64,000 nt of DNA from Dipylidium caninum (lineage: Eukaryota > Platyhelminthes > Cestoda > Cyclophyllidea > Dipylidiidae): assembly GCA_017562135.1 (NCBI GenBank), contig QEYB01000290.1, forward strand, positions 372,001-436,000. The letters run 5' to 3'. The translations under genes and the position numbers were made by a program. Positions 43,462-57,900 of the stretch are shown here, one piece after another; within the stretch, counting starts at the first letter, position 1; every line of letters begins with the position of its first letter. Under the pieces are notes generated by a model that was given only the letters and a program-made list of their open reading frames with translations, did no database searches and had not been told where the DNA came from.

Positions 43462-43935
43462 CTACAAGCAAATCGTTCTCGACAGTTAATCCTCGACGTT
43501 GATAACTCCTTCTAGCCATCAACACGGAGTATCCGACATTCAACAACATTCCTCTCCCTCCTATCTACTGCGGATTGCGTCGAACCCGTTGTGCTGACTA
43601 GCATGATGTACGGGGTGTCTGGTCGACTACCGACAATCAACATCCCAACGCATGTTGCGCCGCTGAATCGGAGCAGATGTAACCTCAAGCGATCACTCTG
43701 CACCGAAACGGCTGACGCTAGTAAAGTAGGAGGTATCAAGGAAGAAATAGGACGCCACAAGACCTTGTGGTTAGAAAATCCGGTCCTATTAATTCTCCCA
43801 TCATCACTACCACTTCCCAAAATATGTGGTACCCACTATTACCAGTTAATCTGATTTGCATTCGTGGCATTCAGATGAGAAAGTGGGTAAAGCTAGTAAT
43901 AATGCGGAGTTGAAGACAGTCCACCTTTTCGATTC

Positions 43936-44428
43936 TTAGTTTCTCCGGTTGAGTCATAAAAAGGACTTCTTCAGAATGGTGTTCGATTTCCCCGTCAAAG
44001 TGGACATCGTGATGGGGCGGAGATATCTGACGACAATGAGGCCGGTGACATCCATGGCAATAGATAGCATCTACATGACGGACAATGCAACAAGACATGC
44101 TACGTTTAGACAAAGCTGTGAAACCAGTTGAGACAAACAGAATCCGAGCAAACTTTGAGCAATAAATCTCGAGACTCCTTTTGTCCCATCTCAAAGAACT
44201 TAATGTTTAAGACATGTGCCATCAAGAACACTCCATAGTAGCCGTCAATTGTACACACATTTGTTAATCCTTGCCGTTGACGTCGATTGCGGAGATTAGG
44301 ACATGAATCTCCTTCTCCTCCTTCATCAGTCCCAAACCTCCTTCAAATGGCAAGCAGAAGGGAAAAACAGAGGCGGACAGGGGGACGCTGAGTTCGAGAG
44401 GAATATTGCAATATAAACTAGGAATCAT
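43936..44428 (-). CDS. Possible pair of small exons, unidentified
   Basis: One segment starting after CACCAGCCAG at 44428 reads MIPSLYCNIPLELSV and continues to LISAIDV near 44285. A second, after CATGTAG at about 44074, reads DAIYCHGCHRPHCRQ and ends at REIEK-like codons before GTGGAC near 43936. Joining them needs a GC donor (GCAAGG), so the model is weak. The spacing of Cys and His could be zinc-binding. They may be upstream exons of the zinc-finger gene, or chance frames. Confidence 0.25.
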
Positions 44429-45928
44429 CTGGCTGGTGAAGGTGAATGACTTAAAAAGACTTCTAAATAAGCGGTCTCGGTAATCTATCAAAGTGACAAA
44501 AAAGCAACAATGAGATGAATTTGTGGAGGTGAAATCATGCAGAAAGACACCTGGAAGATAATTAGAGGGAGGGAGAGGGGTAGAAGAGATGGGTGGAGAG
44601 ATAGGGGGAGAGATAAAGCTGCAACGAATGCGTTGCTGTCGGCGGCAGTTATACAAACCACCCATCTACGCACCTGCCCTTCCCCACATGTGTGTCCTCC
44701 CCAACTCCGCTCAAGTCCAGAGAGTCACCTTCCTTCCAGGTCATTGTATGTGCGTGCGTTCCCTCAGCAGGTGTAATTACAGCTCCCTTTGAGGCTCACA
44801 AAGCAATTCCAACACCATGGGAAAACAAAAAAGGCCACCAGTCTCTAGCGTCCTTACTAACGTTCTAGGAGATGTGTTTTCAGCACAAAGGCTTTTGATG
44901 GCTTTTTTCACCCGTATTGCTTTACGATAGAGAAGTTCAGCCTATTTATCATGTGAATGATAAATTCAAGGTGGTCCTGTAACTCGATTTTACCAAAAAT
45001 CACTTTTTCCATAGACCATCGGATTTGTAAAATTGAAAGTATCCATTTGTCCTTTTGTAACTGTCAGAAGGATATAACCTAAAAACCCAGTGGCATTTCT
45101 CGCACTATTACCAAGAACTCGCCAGGTTTTCACTCATAGAGTCACCTTAAATGCTTGGATATTCGTCTAATAAGCACTATTTTGTCAGAATTTGACCTTG
45201 ATAACCGAAATTTGTAGTGTTAATGCAGATAAAATGGATGTCCGTCCGGTCACTGTAATACCCGTAACTTTCTACATATATTTGTGTACAAAGCATATAT
45301 AATTACTTAGGGACGAACTTACTGGGACCACTCTAATTTGGTCACTTGTTGCAAGTGCTGCAATTGAAAATGTGTCCATGAGGCTAAAGTGTATAACAAT
45401 TGGGCACATTCCCTATTTATTGGAGTTATCAAAGGATACGGTCATCATCGTGTTTTTTATTGGTTGAAAATGCCGCTACACGCAAGCGACTCACTCAATT
45501 CCCACCGATGATTGGACAATTTTGAGTGCGCACTACTCACTGCACCAATGAGTTCAATGTGATTATCAGGGAAATGATTTTTGAGTCCTCTTCCATCTGC
45601 ATTAAAAAGAAAGACACATTATGTTACTGATGCTAGTTTCATCCGAGATGGTTACTTGCTACCCCACTATCTCCATGTGTATTGCAAAAGTTAAGAAATG
45701 AATTAATTTAATGTAAATATTTGGTGGTGCTGATAAAAAGGTGCCGGCTTACGAGCATGTAACACTGTGATACAGCGTACATACTCTAACACCAAACTGG
45801 AGCATTTAAATCTTTCAGGTACAATTTCAAGCAAAAGGCCCTCCAGAATAAGCAGAATTGTAATACATCAGTACAGAATGATGTGAACGTAAATAAAGTG
45901 TTTCATTTGCTACGCAGTTAGTCGGACT
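44429..45928. other. Intergenic stretch with no recognised gene
   Basis: AT-rich from about 44850 onward. No conserved frame on either strand. The part adjoining 45928 should hold the 3' UTR of the TSP1/Ig membrane protein gene (minus strand). Confidence 0.4.
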
Positions 45929-48900
45929 CTATCTCGTCTTAATTTTGATTTCGCCAGCTGTTATCAATTTCGCTCTCATTCGCGCTTCCTCAGCAGCTTC
46001 CCAAGCCCTCAAAGTTGCCACACGCCTCGCCCTCACTTTGATCAGCAACATGTAGAGTAGTGTGACAATTGCAAGTGCGGTCAGTAGGTAGATGATTGGC
46101 CTCCAGTAACCGGAAATCCAACGCTTAAACTGAAACGCAAGATCGTCTACTTACGAAGTTTCAGTACAATTGTCTATATGTTTAGTTAACGCACTTTTTC
46201 GGCCAAAGTTGGAGGCGAAACCACTACCAAGTGGAGGGAATTTGTGATAAACCGACGTTCTCCCATCTTCTTCGATGCGCTCCGAATTACACATTGGTAG
46301 TGTCCACTCATGGCGTAATCTACTGCGTCGAAGCGTCTTCTCTCCGTGTCAAATAACGTCAAAATCATGGGCATTTGGGTCATATTCTGAAGCATTTCTG
46401 CCTCGTCCCCAAGATAAGGTGGTTTAAGACCCACTAGCCACAACTCCTCCATTGGTTTCGTACCAAGAGCTATAGCCTTTTCGTCAGGATGATACTTCCA
46501 GAAGGTTGACCAATTGTCCTCAGATGTTTGTTGGATAATGGGCCACAATCCTTCAGCGTTGCAATTAAGTGTGAAAGGCTTACCGCTTTCTACAACCTTG
46601 ATGGACAAATCGCGCATAAATTGCGAGCATGTTTAACAGTCCGATGGCTTACCTTCACCTTATCTGCCAGATAGACTACAAAGAAACAGACCGTAGCGAA
46701 TTGTCGCGGTTCATATTCATATCCATAACGGTAAACTCCTTCATCAATCTCATCCAGACTGCGGATGACCAATCGATCCCCCAAAATTTGTAATCTTCGG
46801 TTGGTACGGAGTGCCACTCCGACAAAGTCGTGTGGTTGATACTCGGACCGCGCGATGGAGCGGGTCCAGATTGCACGGGCACGAGGAAAACGGTAACGCT
46901 TATCGTAGACCTCGGCTCGGGATCGGAGTTCGGCAGAGCAGTATAAGCCTACAGGGTCATCTCGACTTGCTGGTAGACCACCTGACCACACCCACGCGGC
47001 TTCGGGACGCTGGAGACGTAGGTCATTGACTGTCAAATTCACCTCAAAGTCAGTGAGGCGTTTGAGGTAGGGACAAAACTTCCTATTGCAGGCATCCCAT
47101 CTGCAACATGAAAAATCATTCGTTGAAAAATTTTCTTAATGCGTTCTCAATTACAAGCAATGTGAGTGAAACCCATACTTCATTGTCATACAGACTGTTA
47201 GAATTGGAAATTCCATTTTTTCCTTGTGTAAATAATAAATGCAAAAGAGTCAAAACACTCCAGAAGAACACTGATGTCACCAGGTTACAAAAAACAACAA
47301 TAATAACGCCTAAGCAAAGTGACACTGAAGTTATGTGAGTTAGAAATCATCCAGAAGAGAATTTTAACACACTCAATATGTTAAAAATTGAGCCTGGGGA
47401 TATTTAAATGTCCCGGAAATGTCTCTAACATAAGAATTTATCGTTCAGCATTGTGAAAATATGTCGAAAAACGTCAAGATGCAACGCTTTTTCAAAAGCA
47501 TTTCCACTCATTCATTAATCTGTTCGTAGGCTCCAAACTAAATTGCGTTATAGCGAGGAAGGCATTCCTGCGTCCTTAATTTCGGTCCTCGTAGTGAAAA
47601 ATTGCATTGCTGTCCTACTAAGATCTTATTTGATACAGTGGTGGTAATCAAGAAAGGGATAATCGAGGCCCAAAAGATTCCATACTCTGTCTCTTCTCAC
47701 GTTCTCATACCTCCATCCATCCACATAGCCCCAAGGGCATCTACACTGGGAAGATTGAGACGCTTCCACTTGCTGCCTCTCCTCGTCTTCATTCTCAGCT
47801 ATTCTCCTGCCCCTTATCGGCCCTCGCTGTCAATGTGAAGTTCTATCATGTGAGAGATGGCAGTGGAGGGGGGCGGGTTAGAAGGTGAGACATTAGGTTC
47901 ACTTATAAGCGCGTTCTACTGGGAGGAATCGGATTCCACCGCCAGTTGTCAGCTAGAATTTTGAACAGTTGGTACCTCTGTTTCTTCTTTACATGAAACT
48001 AACTGGTATAACAACGAGCTGAATACCATCACCTTGAAGTAAAGGTGTTGAAATGCAGAAGATCGGGCATAAGATGTTGGCAGTCGGTATAGTAGAGACG
48101 CTTATCATGTTGCACTATGGGTATTGGAGAATTGTAGTTGCTCGATTGGCTGCCAATTTAGGCAAGATGTGAGAGCACTGGCCTGCCACATAGTTCAGGA
48201 CCATTTGAGAGGAGTGCCTCAAAAATATGGTCATAAATTCAAGGTATCACAGCAATCATGCTACGCATATTAGTTTTGTCGTCTGATATTTGATAGATCA
48301 CACATCGCGAGCATCACTAAACGTTGAATTACGGAAGTCGGAGATGAAGTTTATATACATCAGCATAATAGGTTGTAGCCAATATTTTTAAGATTATTAC
48401 CAGAGAGAATGGTTTTCTCGAGTGCTTTGCTGTGCTTATTCTACGAAAGTCGGCAGCACTCATAAATTGCATGACTGGGAGTGGAAGTACAAATAAGGCT
48501 TTTTCTTATCAAGAAATCTCTCTAAGGTTCAGGAAGTGTCAATATCCATTTTTATGGTAAATTTACAGTCTCACCTACGCTACCCTTACAAGTTCAAGGA
48601 GAGGCGGACTCCCTAAGTGCACATAATTTGAAGTTCGAAATTCACTTTCAACTAAAATTTAACATTTCGCAGTCATACTTTCCCGAACCATCAGCGATGG
48701 CAGCAATGTCGGCGGCCGTTGGTAACGCAGCGTCATCCTTATCCCAAGTTTCACTAGTCGACGTTGCATCGTGGAGATTGGGAAGAGCAAGCATTGCAGC
48801 CTCCTTAGCACCGGGGGGTAGACGGCACCGTTTGCCGCCATGAGCAGGCGCCGGACATGCGCAACGCCGAGTCCGCAGGCCCATTCCACTGTCACCACAG

Positions 48901-51900
48901 GCTGCAGAACACGACAATACCGTACTCGACCAGGAACACCACTCTCCATTCACTGCACAGGGCACGCCTGCATCACATTCGACCTACAGATATATGTCAG
49001 CCGTTTCTTCACTTATAAGAATGCTGAATAAGTCCCTGAACCACAACTTTTTTTCTAATTTCTAAAGACGAAATTACTGCTTGCTGCAGATCGAAACGAA
49101 TGCCACTCGCTGTTTTCGTGGCTCACCTGACGCTAAACTTCTACACGAGTTCCTGTGAAAAAGATCACTATTCTTGTACTGGAAATGGGATTCCACTTAC
49201 CCTTTTAAATCTATACACTCATGGTATTTAGTACTAACGTGGAAGAGAAATTTGTCGTATGTACTGGACCAACAGGGATCCTTACAGCTCAAAATGGGAG
49301 AATCATATCCAGGCATCATATAGCAGCCTGTTTTTTTCTATTGCATAATTCCGAAATGCCAATCGAGAGCGTTGTGCAGATGTGGAGGTTTGATTAATGA
49401 ATGTCTACCACATTGGTGTCCGGCCAACGATCACCTTTAATTAGTTGACCTTCATGATGAGCAAAATATGCATTACCGGGTAGAGGAATCTCACCAATTA
49501 AAACCCTCTGAGTACGTTCAGCTCCAGCTGTCGTTATGCAGGGGATCTACAAATTACTCTATAATGTATGCCATAAACTGTTGTAGCCGATTTCCCACAT
49601 AGCGTAATGTTTATATTAGTGGAAACTATCCGCTAATATATGCATTCGCTCTCCAGGTTCACACAATAAAGAGCTCCGTAATTTCTTGAGGTTTGTTAAG
49701 CCTCTTGTCTTCTTTACTTCCATAGCCGAACTTCACATTCATTAGGTACTTTTTCTGAGGCTTAAGTGAGGAGGTACACAGATAATAAACATTTGCTATA
49801 TTATACAGTTTCCAGAATATCCTTTAAATTGTTAGCTTATGCTAGCTTAGCCTATGGTATCAAAATACCAAACCAACAAACGAAGGATTGTGACTTCCCC
49901 TCCTTCCTAATAGTCATCGCCGACTTTGACGACTACCTACTCTCAGATGCGTGACTAAGATCATGGCATCTGGTAAAGTGCCTCCAATCCGCATTTTATG
50001 TACCCAAGGCACTTTTTCCCCCCACAAGTAGTGGACTGACAAATTATCCACCTCCCGCTATTGCTAACCTGGGAGATTAATAAATCAGAAGCAGGCTTAG
50101 AGGCGGAGAGAGAGTTTGTAGTAAGTTTAAGAATTTCATGCAACCATATAAGATGGCTAGTAATACTATACTTCACCGGCGCCGTGAGGACATTCAAATG
50201 TACATTTCAGAGAATGAAAGTTTGTGGAAAGTTTCGACCAGCACTGCAAACACTGAAAGTCTAAATCGCAGAGAATAAAATGCAAATATGCACTACAAAG
50301 TTATCTCTCGCCTAGGTCCTCCTATTTAACTTTTGACGAGAATTTTCGTAAATTCTTCCTCGTCTAATTAAGACAGACAGGTACAGGATTGCTGCTAATT
50401 AAGGAACTTCTCTCGGTCATCCTCTTCCATGTGCCGCGTAAAGCAGGTTTTATCAGGTGTTGAAGGCAAGAGGAAAGAGTAAACAGACCAAACTGTATTA
50501 GAAGCCTGGCGTTGCCTGAGGGTCAATAGGTTCATTTGTGCCCTCAAAATCCCATCCTTTTTTGTAATTACACCAAAGCGTTTATTTTACAAAATGTTGC
50601 TAATCTGGTGCAGGGAGTGGAATGGAACTGCTGGACAAAAAAGAGATGAATCAACCTGATTGTAAAGACGCCCGTCAATTACCAAATTTTTCTGCTAAAC
50701 TTATTGCATCTACTCCTACGGTCCCAATTCATTGCTCCATTTATTGAGTTCTCCCTTTTGTAACTGTAATCGAACCCTTCACAGATTCATTTTCCCGCTG
50801 CCCTTGTGTATATGTAAACACACGCGTTGCTCAAACCAGCCTGTATTCTCTTTCGCTCATTCACACGCTGTCAATACGAATAACTATGTAAAAAAGTGAT
50901 TTATTATAGCTCCGAGGACACTTTTTTCCTGTCCCTTTAAAACACATTACTGTCCAAACAAAGTGTAGGACAGTGTCACGACTCTGATACTGTCCACCTT
51001 ACCTCCAGGAAGCGGCAATCGACTTAAACTGCTCTCAGCGTTGAAAGCTTCCAGAGGAAAAAGTCACAAGAGCAATTACATGGCAATGTGGCAATAATTG
51101 CGCACTTGGACAATTTCTCAGAAGTGCCAATCTGGTGTCAAAACATCTACTCTAATCGTTATAAAATAAAATTAAATAATAATTTGCTTAGTATAAGGCC
51201 CCGCTTTCGAGTAAATGAGGTTATTGTTTATGTGCATTCAATTAATGAGAAAAAAATATTTTGAAAGTAGTGGTGCGGAAACTGGTACTACTATAATAGG
51301 AGCTTGCTCTAAGTGACTCCACAAAATATAAGAACTAAGTTAAAGAAAATAGGAGCCAAAATCCCAGTTACCAAATTGAGACTATTCAATGCAAAGAAGA
51401 GAGTTAAAGTAAGGCAAATGTTTATCCCAACATTAACCGGACAGTATGTGGGTAGAACACAGCAATATCACCGGCCATAAAATGCGAAAATACCAATGCT
51501 TATGCCTAATATAAAAGAAGAGCGCGACTCTAGGCAGAAGACAATTTGGCTCAGGTACAGATGTTATCTTTTAGGGGAATGTATCTTAATTCAGATGTAT
51601 CTGATTTGACAGTAAGTGAAGAGTCCAATTAATTAAAATTTAAACGAACGGTCGCATAAAAAGTGGTCTGATAGGAGGATTACCCCCCATGAACATCATA
51701 AATGACACATATTAATAAGTAAACAGAAATATAAATTCACATCGAACCACGAGAACCCTTCAGTTTCCCGACGCGTGACAAATTCTCATCCCTGGCGTGA
51801 TATTATATAATTGCAATGGACTTTAGCCTCAAATAACAAATGCAGGTGGATTCATTCCTACGGATTGAAGTAGCCATTGTGCACAGTCATATCTGATAAT

Positions 51901-54900
51901 CATGATGCAGTCCAAAACCACAAAACTCCTCCCTCTTCACACAGCACAAATAAGTACTAGGATAAACTACTCTTAGAAGTTAAACTCCAAGGACGCAGTA
52001 TTTAGGATTGGAGCAAGATTCGGCTCCAAAGAGTTCATAATGAAGAGGTTAAGTGGAGTTGCATGAAAGGTGTTAACATGTGATGCAACATCCACATCTC
52101 TAACGGTCGAATAAGGCCAAAAGAGTGCTACAAGAATGTGGTGAAGGAAGCATGGAAGTAATCGTTTGTATACGTAGGCCTTGTTCTAAGTTAATTAAAA
52201 AATGCTATTTGGTGAATATCAGCTTGGATTGGTACTCTACTTACCTCAAGTTATGAGGCGATTGGAACTTGTAACACAATAGATATGGTCAGATGCCACG
52301 GGTACATAGTGATTAAGGCCACGTTGGGCGATAGGCAGATTAAGTACCTATCTCTTAAACTGCCTTCATACAGGATCCTCTTTACCTCCTCTATGCTTAA
52401 AAGGTGACCTTGCGAGAGCAGCATAATTTATTCTAATTGTGCTACTAGACTTTTATCTATCCGCACTATTCACTATTCTCCAATTGTGCCTCCTCTGATG
52501 TTTACTATGTGTTCATCAATCCAGTATCCTAAAAACAAGAGCTTTTTTACAGAACGCTAAAGGAAAAAATTTGTTCCTTCCCGTCACTTCACGGACAAAA
52601 GCTTTAGTTGGACACTCAACATACACACCTAAAACAGGACAAAGATAACTCTTCCCCTGTCTTTGCAACAAACGACAAAGGCTTCCAGCAGAGAAACAAT
52701 GATCACTTCGATGGGATGCAACATCAATCATGAAATTTCATATCTCACTTAGTGGAAACGCAATCTAGATTTCCACGCTTTCTTCTAGCCCCTGGTAATG
52801 GTCTCCGTTAAGAAAACTCAAAGCAGTAACTTAGGGGAAAGAGTAACTTCAAACCTTTCAATTTGCCTGTTCATGTGCACATACGTGGTAACTTGTAGGT
52901 TTCGTCTGTTGTCCTGGCATGTAGTATTTATGTACTCGGGTTAACAAGACTCATTGTGTGGTGTTGTGTAAATGATAATGTCTTTATAGTTTATTTGTCT
53001 AACCTGTTTACTTTAAACTTGCACTCATATCAGGGAATGATCTTCTCATCACGAACACCTTGCATTTAGAAGAAGAAGCGATGAAGGGAGAGCTGTCTGT
53101 CCAGACTTTATTAAAGTGGTGAAGAAAATGGCGATTGGTGACGTGTCGGTAGCTTTTGGTATTGTTTATATTAAGCAATGAAATAGTGTTTGTATCTATT
53201 CGTTAAATGGGAAACTCAGTAAAGCCGAGTTGGTCGTATCCCCCCCCATAAACAATGAATTCTTTCCTCCCTGATCTCCAAATTATTTTAGTTCCCACAG
53301 TGAGTAAAGTGTCAATATGATGATGGGTTTTGTGTAGCAAACCATTCAACCGACTCTTCCTTTGGGTATTTCCAACAATGCATGATAGACAACATACTCA
53401 TAACCTTGTACTTTCATATTTCCACTCAACCACTTACTCAAAACGGTGCAAGGTAATACATATGAAGCTGTTTATTAATAGGGACAGGGAATGAAGTTTG
53501 AATGTATGCGGGGCCTTTTCACGGAGATATTGTGCAATAAAATGAATCATTTGCAAAATAAGACTGATGATATGGGGAATCCTTCCATCCTGCTATAGTA
53601 GAGAAGGCGTACAGCTTCTTCTATGGTATCACATACTTCCGCCCAATTATTTAGATCTCAAGATGTACAAATGATGCTATATTGCACCAACGTTTAATGA
53701 ATAGGAAGTAACCTTTGTTCCTAAGCTTTCACACCATTTATTTATTTGACTACGAGGCCTAGAAGAGTGGGAATCTATGAAGTTACTTCTACAAACTCTC
53801 CTGTACCTCGTTTATGATCAGACAATGTGTGGAAATGGTTTAACAATCCAATTGGTCTGTAAGAGTTCGGTCGACCAAATGCTTCATTATTGCATCAGTT
53901 TAGTGATTAAACGTAAACTTCATGTCAAGTATTCTCTAAGTTTGGCTTAAGATATACTTTATTGTTTGTTTGATAGAAACCTAGGATGGAAGATCCTTAA
54001 CCCAAATGTGCGAGAAAATTCACCTCTGTGTTACGAGAGACATCTATAATTGAGAGGTAAGGAGCATTGATATGTCTAGATGAAATTCGTTGCGGGAAGA
54101 ATTGCCTTTGACTGATGTCTTAATTGCCATCACTTATGCTTACCGAAAAGTCCAACGTTAATAGCTAAACGTGCATATTTACAAACTTCTCATTCATCTC
54201 CCCAGCATAAACAATTTGGCATTAGTAAGACCCAGAATGCGACAAGGTGCAGTTGTGATATCTAATTCTTGGCTTACAGAAAAGTGGTATTTACGCTAAA
54301 ATGGGTTGTCTAACTCCCCCATCGCGCAACTTACCTATTTGCGACGTGGACAACGCCTCTGTGCACTAAAGGCATGATCCAGAGAGGTGACAAGGAACAC
54401 GGATAACTCCATTTCCCACCACAATGGTAAGGGAACGATTCTTTAATTGGTACAGCATTGTATAGTATAATGCGTGATGTTGCTCGGGCACCCCAGAAAT
54501 TCTAATCTTATTTCTGTATAGACGTCGTTAAGCTCAGCAAGCGGTGATTGTTTTATTCTACTAATGCATCTCAATCTGCAAATTTTATTTTCATTATTTG
54601 ATGTTTTTCGTACGACAGGACTTTTCTTAAAGAAGGTATCATTTTAAAATTGTAACAAACGTGGTATGTCCATCACAACTCTCAAGGGAGTAAGTTGTTT
54701 ACTCCACATATTACTTTATCCCGAAGTTGACCCTAGGCTTCTGGCTCCGTATAGCCATGTTTTTAATAAAATTTGCGCATTTAAGCCAATTAATGTGAGT
54801 GAAGGGGAACAAAATCCCCCACCAATAACTTAATGGGATGACAGAAAGTCACTCTCTTATTTCAATACTGAATCCATTTCTTCTTCAGTATCTATAAATG

Positions 54901-57900
54901 ATGTGCATTTGGATTGCTGAATTACCACGAAAAGAAAATAACTGCATGAATTATTCATATTCTGCATTAAGCGTGACAGTTCTGATTTACCGTTGAATTG
55001 TAGAACCTCGAAGAAGTGTAGAAATGGCACAGACCGCGGAATCTGACAGAGGGCGATTTTTGCTACCGTGTTAGGGGACCTTAGCCACTTTCAGCTCAGG
55101 AGGTCAAAGTCAGCCAAAAATGTGTCTTTCACCTCCTTGAAAAACCACAAAATTAATACTAAATTTCGAGGTCACTTAAGCATCCACCAGACAAATTTCA
55201 TTGCCGCCATAGCAGGGATGGAAAGAAGGGGGAAGTGAATATTTATTTTGAAAATTTAAGCCAGGCGTGAAAAACGGATTTAATTCATTGCTTACCCGAT
55301 TGCAGTAATTCCCGGGAGAGAAATTATTATTGCTTCAACAAAATTAATTAAAATGGTCTAAATTGTTTTTTACCTCAGCGCTCTCACCTATATCTCTTTC
55401 GCTTAAATGTGTTTGACTTTGAGTAGCTCTCTGCCGATATTAAAAAAGGGGATGTCATTTCTGTTACATGACTGAGTTACTCCATTTGAGCTTTGTATGC
55501 AGCTTACTGGTCTTCTGCAAACTTTTCTCCAGAACGTAATGTCTCCTCTCAATTTCAGTTGACATTACCCTAACATCCGTAAGAAAGAAAATCTCTTAAA
55601 TGGATCGAGCAAAAAGAAAAAGGGTGATTTGTGTTTTCTACTTCCCTAGTTGTAGATAGCCAATGGGGAAAAACATTAGTGGTTAGCCACAGACAGTCCA
55701 ACCTCAACTTATTCATCATGATTATTAGGAAGATTTTCACATTTCCCAGCATCAGTAGAATTAACCACATTTCTAAAAATCCTCTCCTAACTTTACGGTT
55801 AAGCATAAGTCAGAGTAATAACCTTCGCATGGGTCATGTAAAAAAAGCCCACCTAAATGGGAGACGACTCTAACAATACGCGACATTATTTTAGTAATCT
55901 TGTCCGTGAAAGACTCTTGGTAAGTAGGGTCCTTAACAATATTACATAGTGCAGTTTAACTCCTCAAATCAATTTAGGGTTATAGTCGGTGGGACACTGT
56001 TTCCCTCTAAAAGACCCCAGCTGTTGTGAAGTACTGACAACCCTTTGCCATAAGTTTATGGGCACATTAATGGGCAGTCACCCCTTCTAGTTCGACGTGC
56101 ACTGTGTGGCATGCGTTAAACGTTGTGGGATTTATCAACCAAAGCTCTCCCCAACCTCACCAATTTATCCTTCTTCGTCGGTTCCAGTTATGCTCAGCCT
56201 GTAGTCAAGGTAAAAGGAATACGTGCACATATACTCGTTTGGTGTGTCTTCTTGCGAGGATGACACCCATTTTTTGACAAACACTTTGTAGAGTCACTAC
56301 GTTTTTAAATAGACACATAATTTCGAAGTCTGTTCGATTTCACTGTTTCGCACCTCTATTTACTGGCATGACGATAAATTAGCTTCTTGAGACGCTATTC
56401 ACTATCTGTATCCCCTAGGTTTTCTTGCCTGTAATTGATAGAGGACGAGATCGCGAAGAGGAAAAATATGAGGGCCCAGAGATCGGTAATTGTCTAAAAA
56501 TGCCTCTCAGTCTCGTATTAATTATCTTTAAATGAAGTCGGAAAAATTTTGTTTTTGAAATAGTCGAACCAAAATGAACAGTCGAATGAAATAAAAGGGC
56601 TAAATTGCAGCTAATTCGAAAGCGGTTTAATTGTATTTTTCTGTGTTCTCTCCTTATTTTTTTTTCTTATACTTACCTCCTGTGTGTCGATGCCCTGACA
56701 GGGTACTCCTCCACCTTGTGGGGATGGGCGATTACAGAGGCGAATTCTGCGTCGAATTCCCTGACCGCAACTGGCATCACATGGGGTAAAATCGCCCCAC
56801 TGGCCCCATCCACCGGCAATCCGAGGACAGAGGCGTTGAAGGGGGCAATCGCGTCTTTGCAGCCCTTGCGCCGCATTCTCAGGATCCTCACAGCTCCCTA
56901 TAAGCTCCTCAAAACTTACACCAGAGTAAGCGCCACTACAAGCTCGATAACGCGTACGCTCAGATACTCCACAGGTCGCAGAGCACGCAGACCACGCAGT
57001 CCACGCAGACCAAAATGGTCTACATTCCCCGCGTTTCAGTGCTTCTTTGCAGTCCTTTGTCTGCTAAAATCACAAGGGTAGATACTGTGGATAGTCACAG
57101 TAACCAAAGATTAGAAACAGTATGCTGTAATCTGCCAAGCAGAAGGTTATGTGAAATTCCCCAAATTACGGTTCCTCCGTGCGAGATATGTGGTTTAGTT
57201 AACTACATTAATCGTCAAGCCTGCCAAATTGACAATCGCGACTGTATGCAATCGCAACGCCTTCTTGCATCCTCTTTGCCGTGACTATGCAAAGAAGGGT
57301 GAGTTGCCACAACGAGGTGGGAACCAAGTTCCAAACATGAGCAGAGTCGAACCTTCCAAATCCTTACGTGACAAGTTCATTCCACGGTCGCCGATATAAC
57401 CTGTCGATGATGTTGTATGTGGGCCAGTAAATTAACGTTAAAAGGACGGAACAGTATTTCATGGAAAAATGCGCTAACAGGTTTCGATAAACAAAAGTTC
57501 TCGCAAACAGAATTCGAAATGCGACTTCCTATCGACGTTAATTCATTTACGTGTAGTACTTAGCCTTGGCAATAGAAATTCCGTTTCTATCTCTCATAAT
57601 AGCCAGTCACAACGTGAAAGCACCTCTCCAAATCTCAACACTGTTAGCAACCTGGGGGGACAAATTATCTTGAAATTATCGCTAAATGCTAGGTGACCTA
57701 CTATTTAAATACGAAAAAACAATATTTTGAATTGAAACAATGGAATAGTTCAGAATATCCAACAATCACATTATTGCCTCTATGAAGTAAAAATACGCAG
57801 TCTGCCTCCCGAATTAACAAATCTTTACTTCTTACAACACCAAAGATGAAGTGGAAGCGTGCCTAGCTAGTAACGTTCACGGAGGTCTGATATATTTGAG

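Noticed and set aside
46676..47029. Second minus frame and a plus frame across the first Ig exon
   Set aside because: Shadows of the real exon 47100-46653.
52516..52731. Cys-containing frame as an extra exon of the TSP1/Ig gene
   Set aside because: No TSP1 or Ig pattern, and the neighbouring exons already join in phase 0.
57015..57284. Plus-strand Cys-rich frame
   Set aside because: It overlaps, in antisense, the start of a clear TSP1 exon on the minus strand; the Cys content is probably chance.
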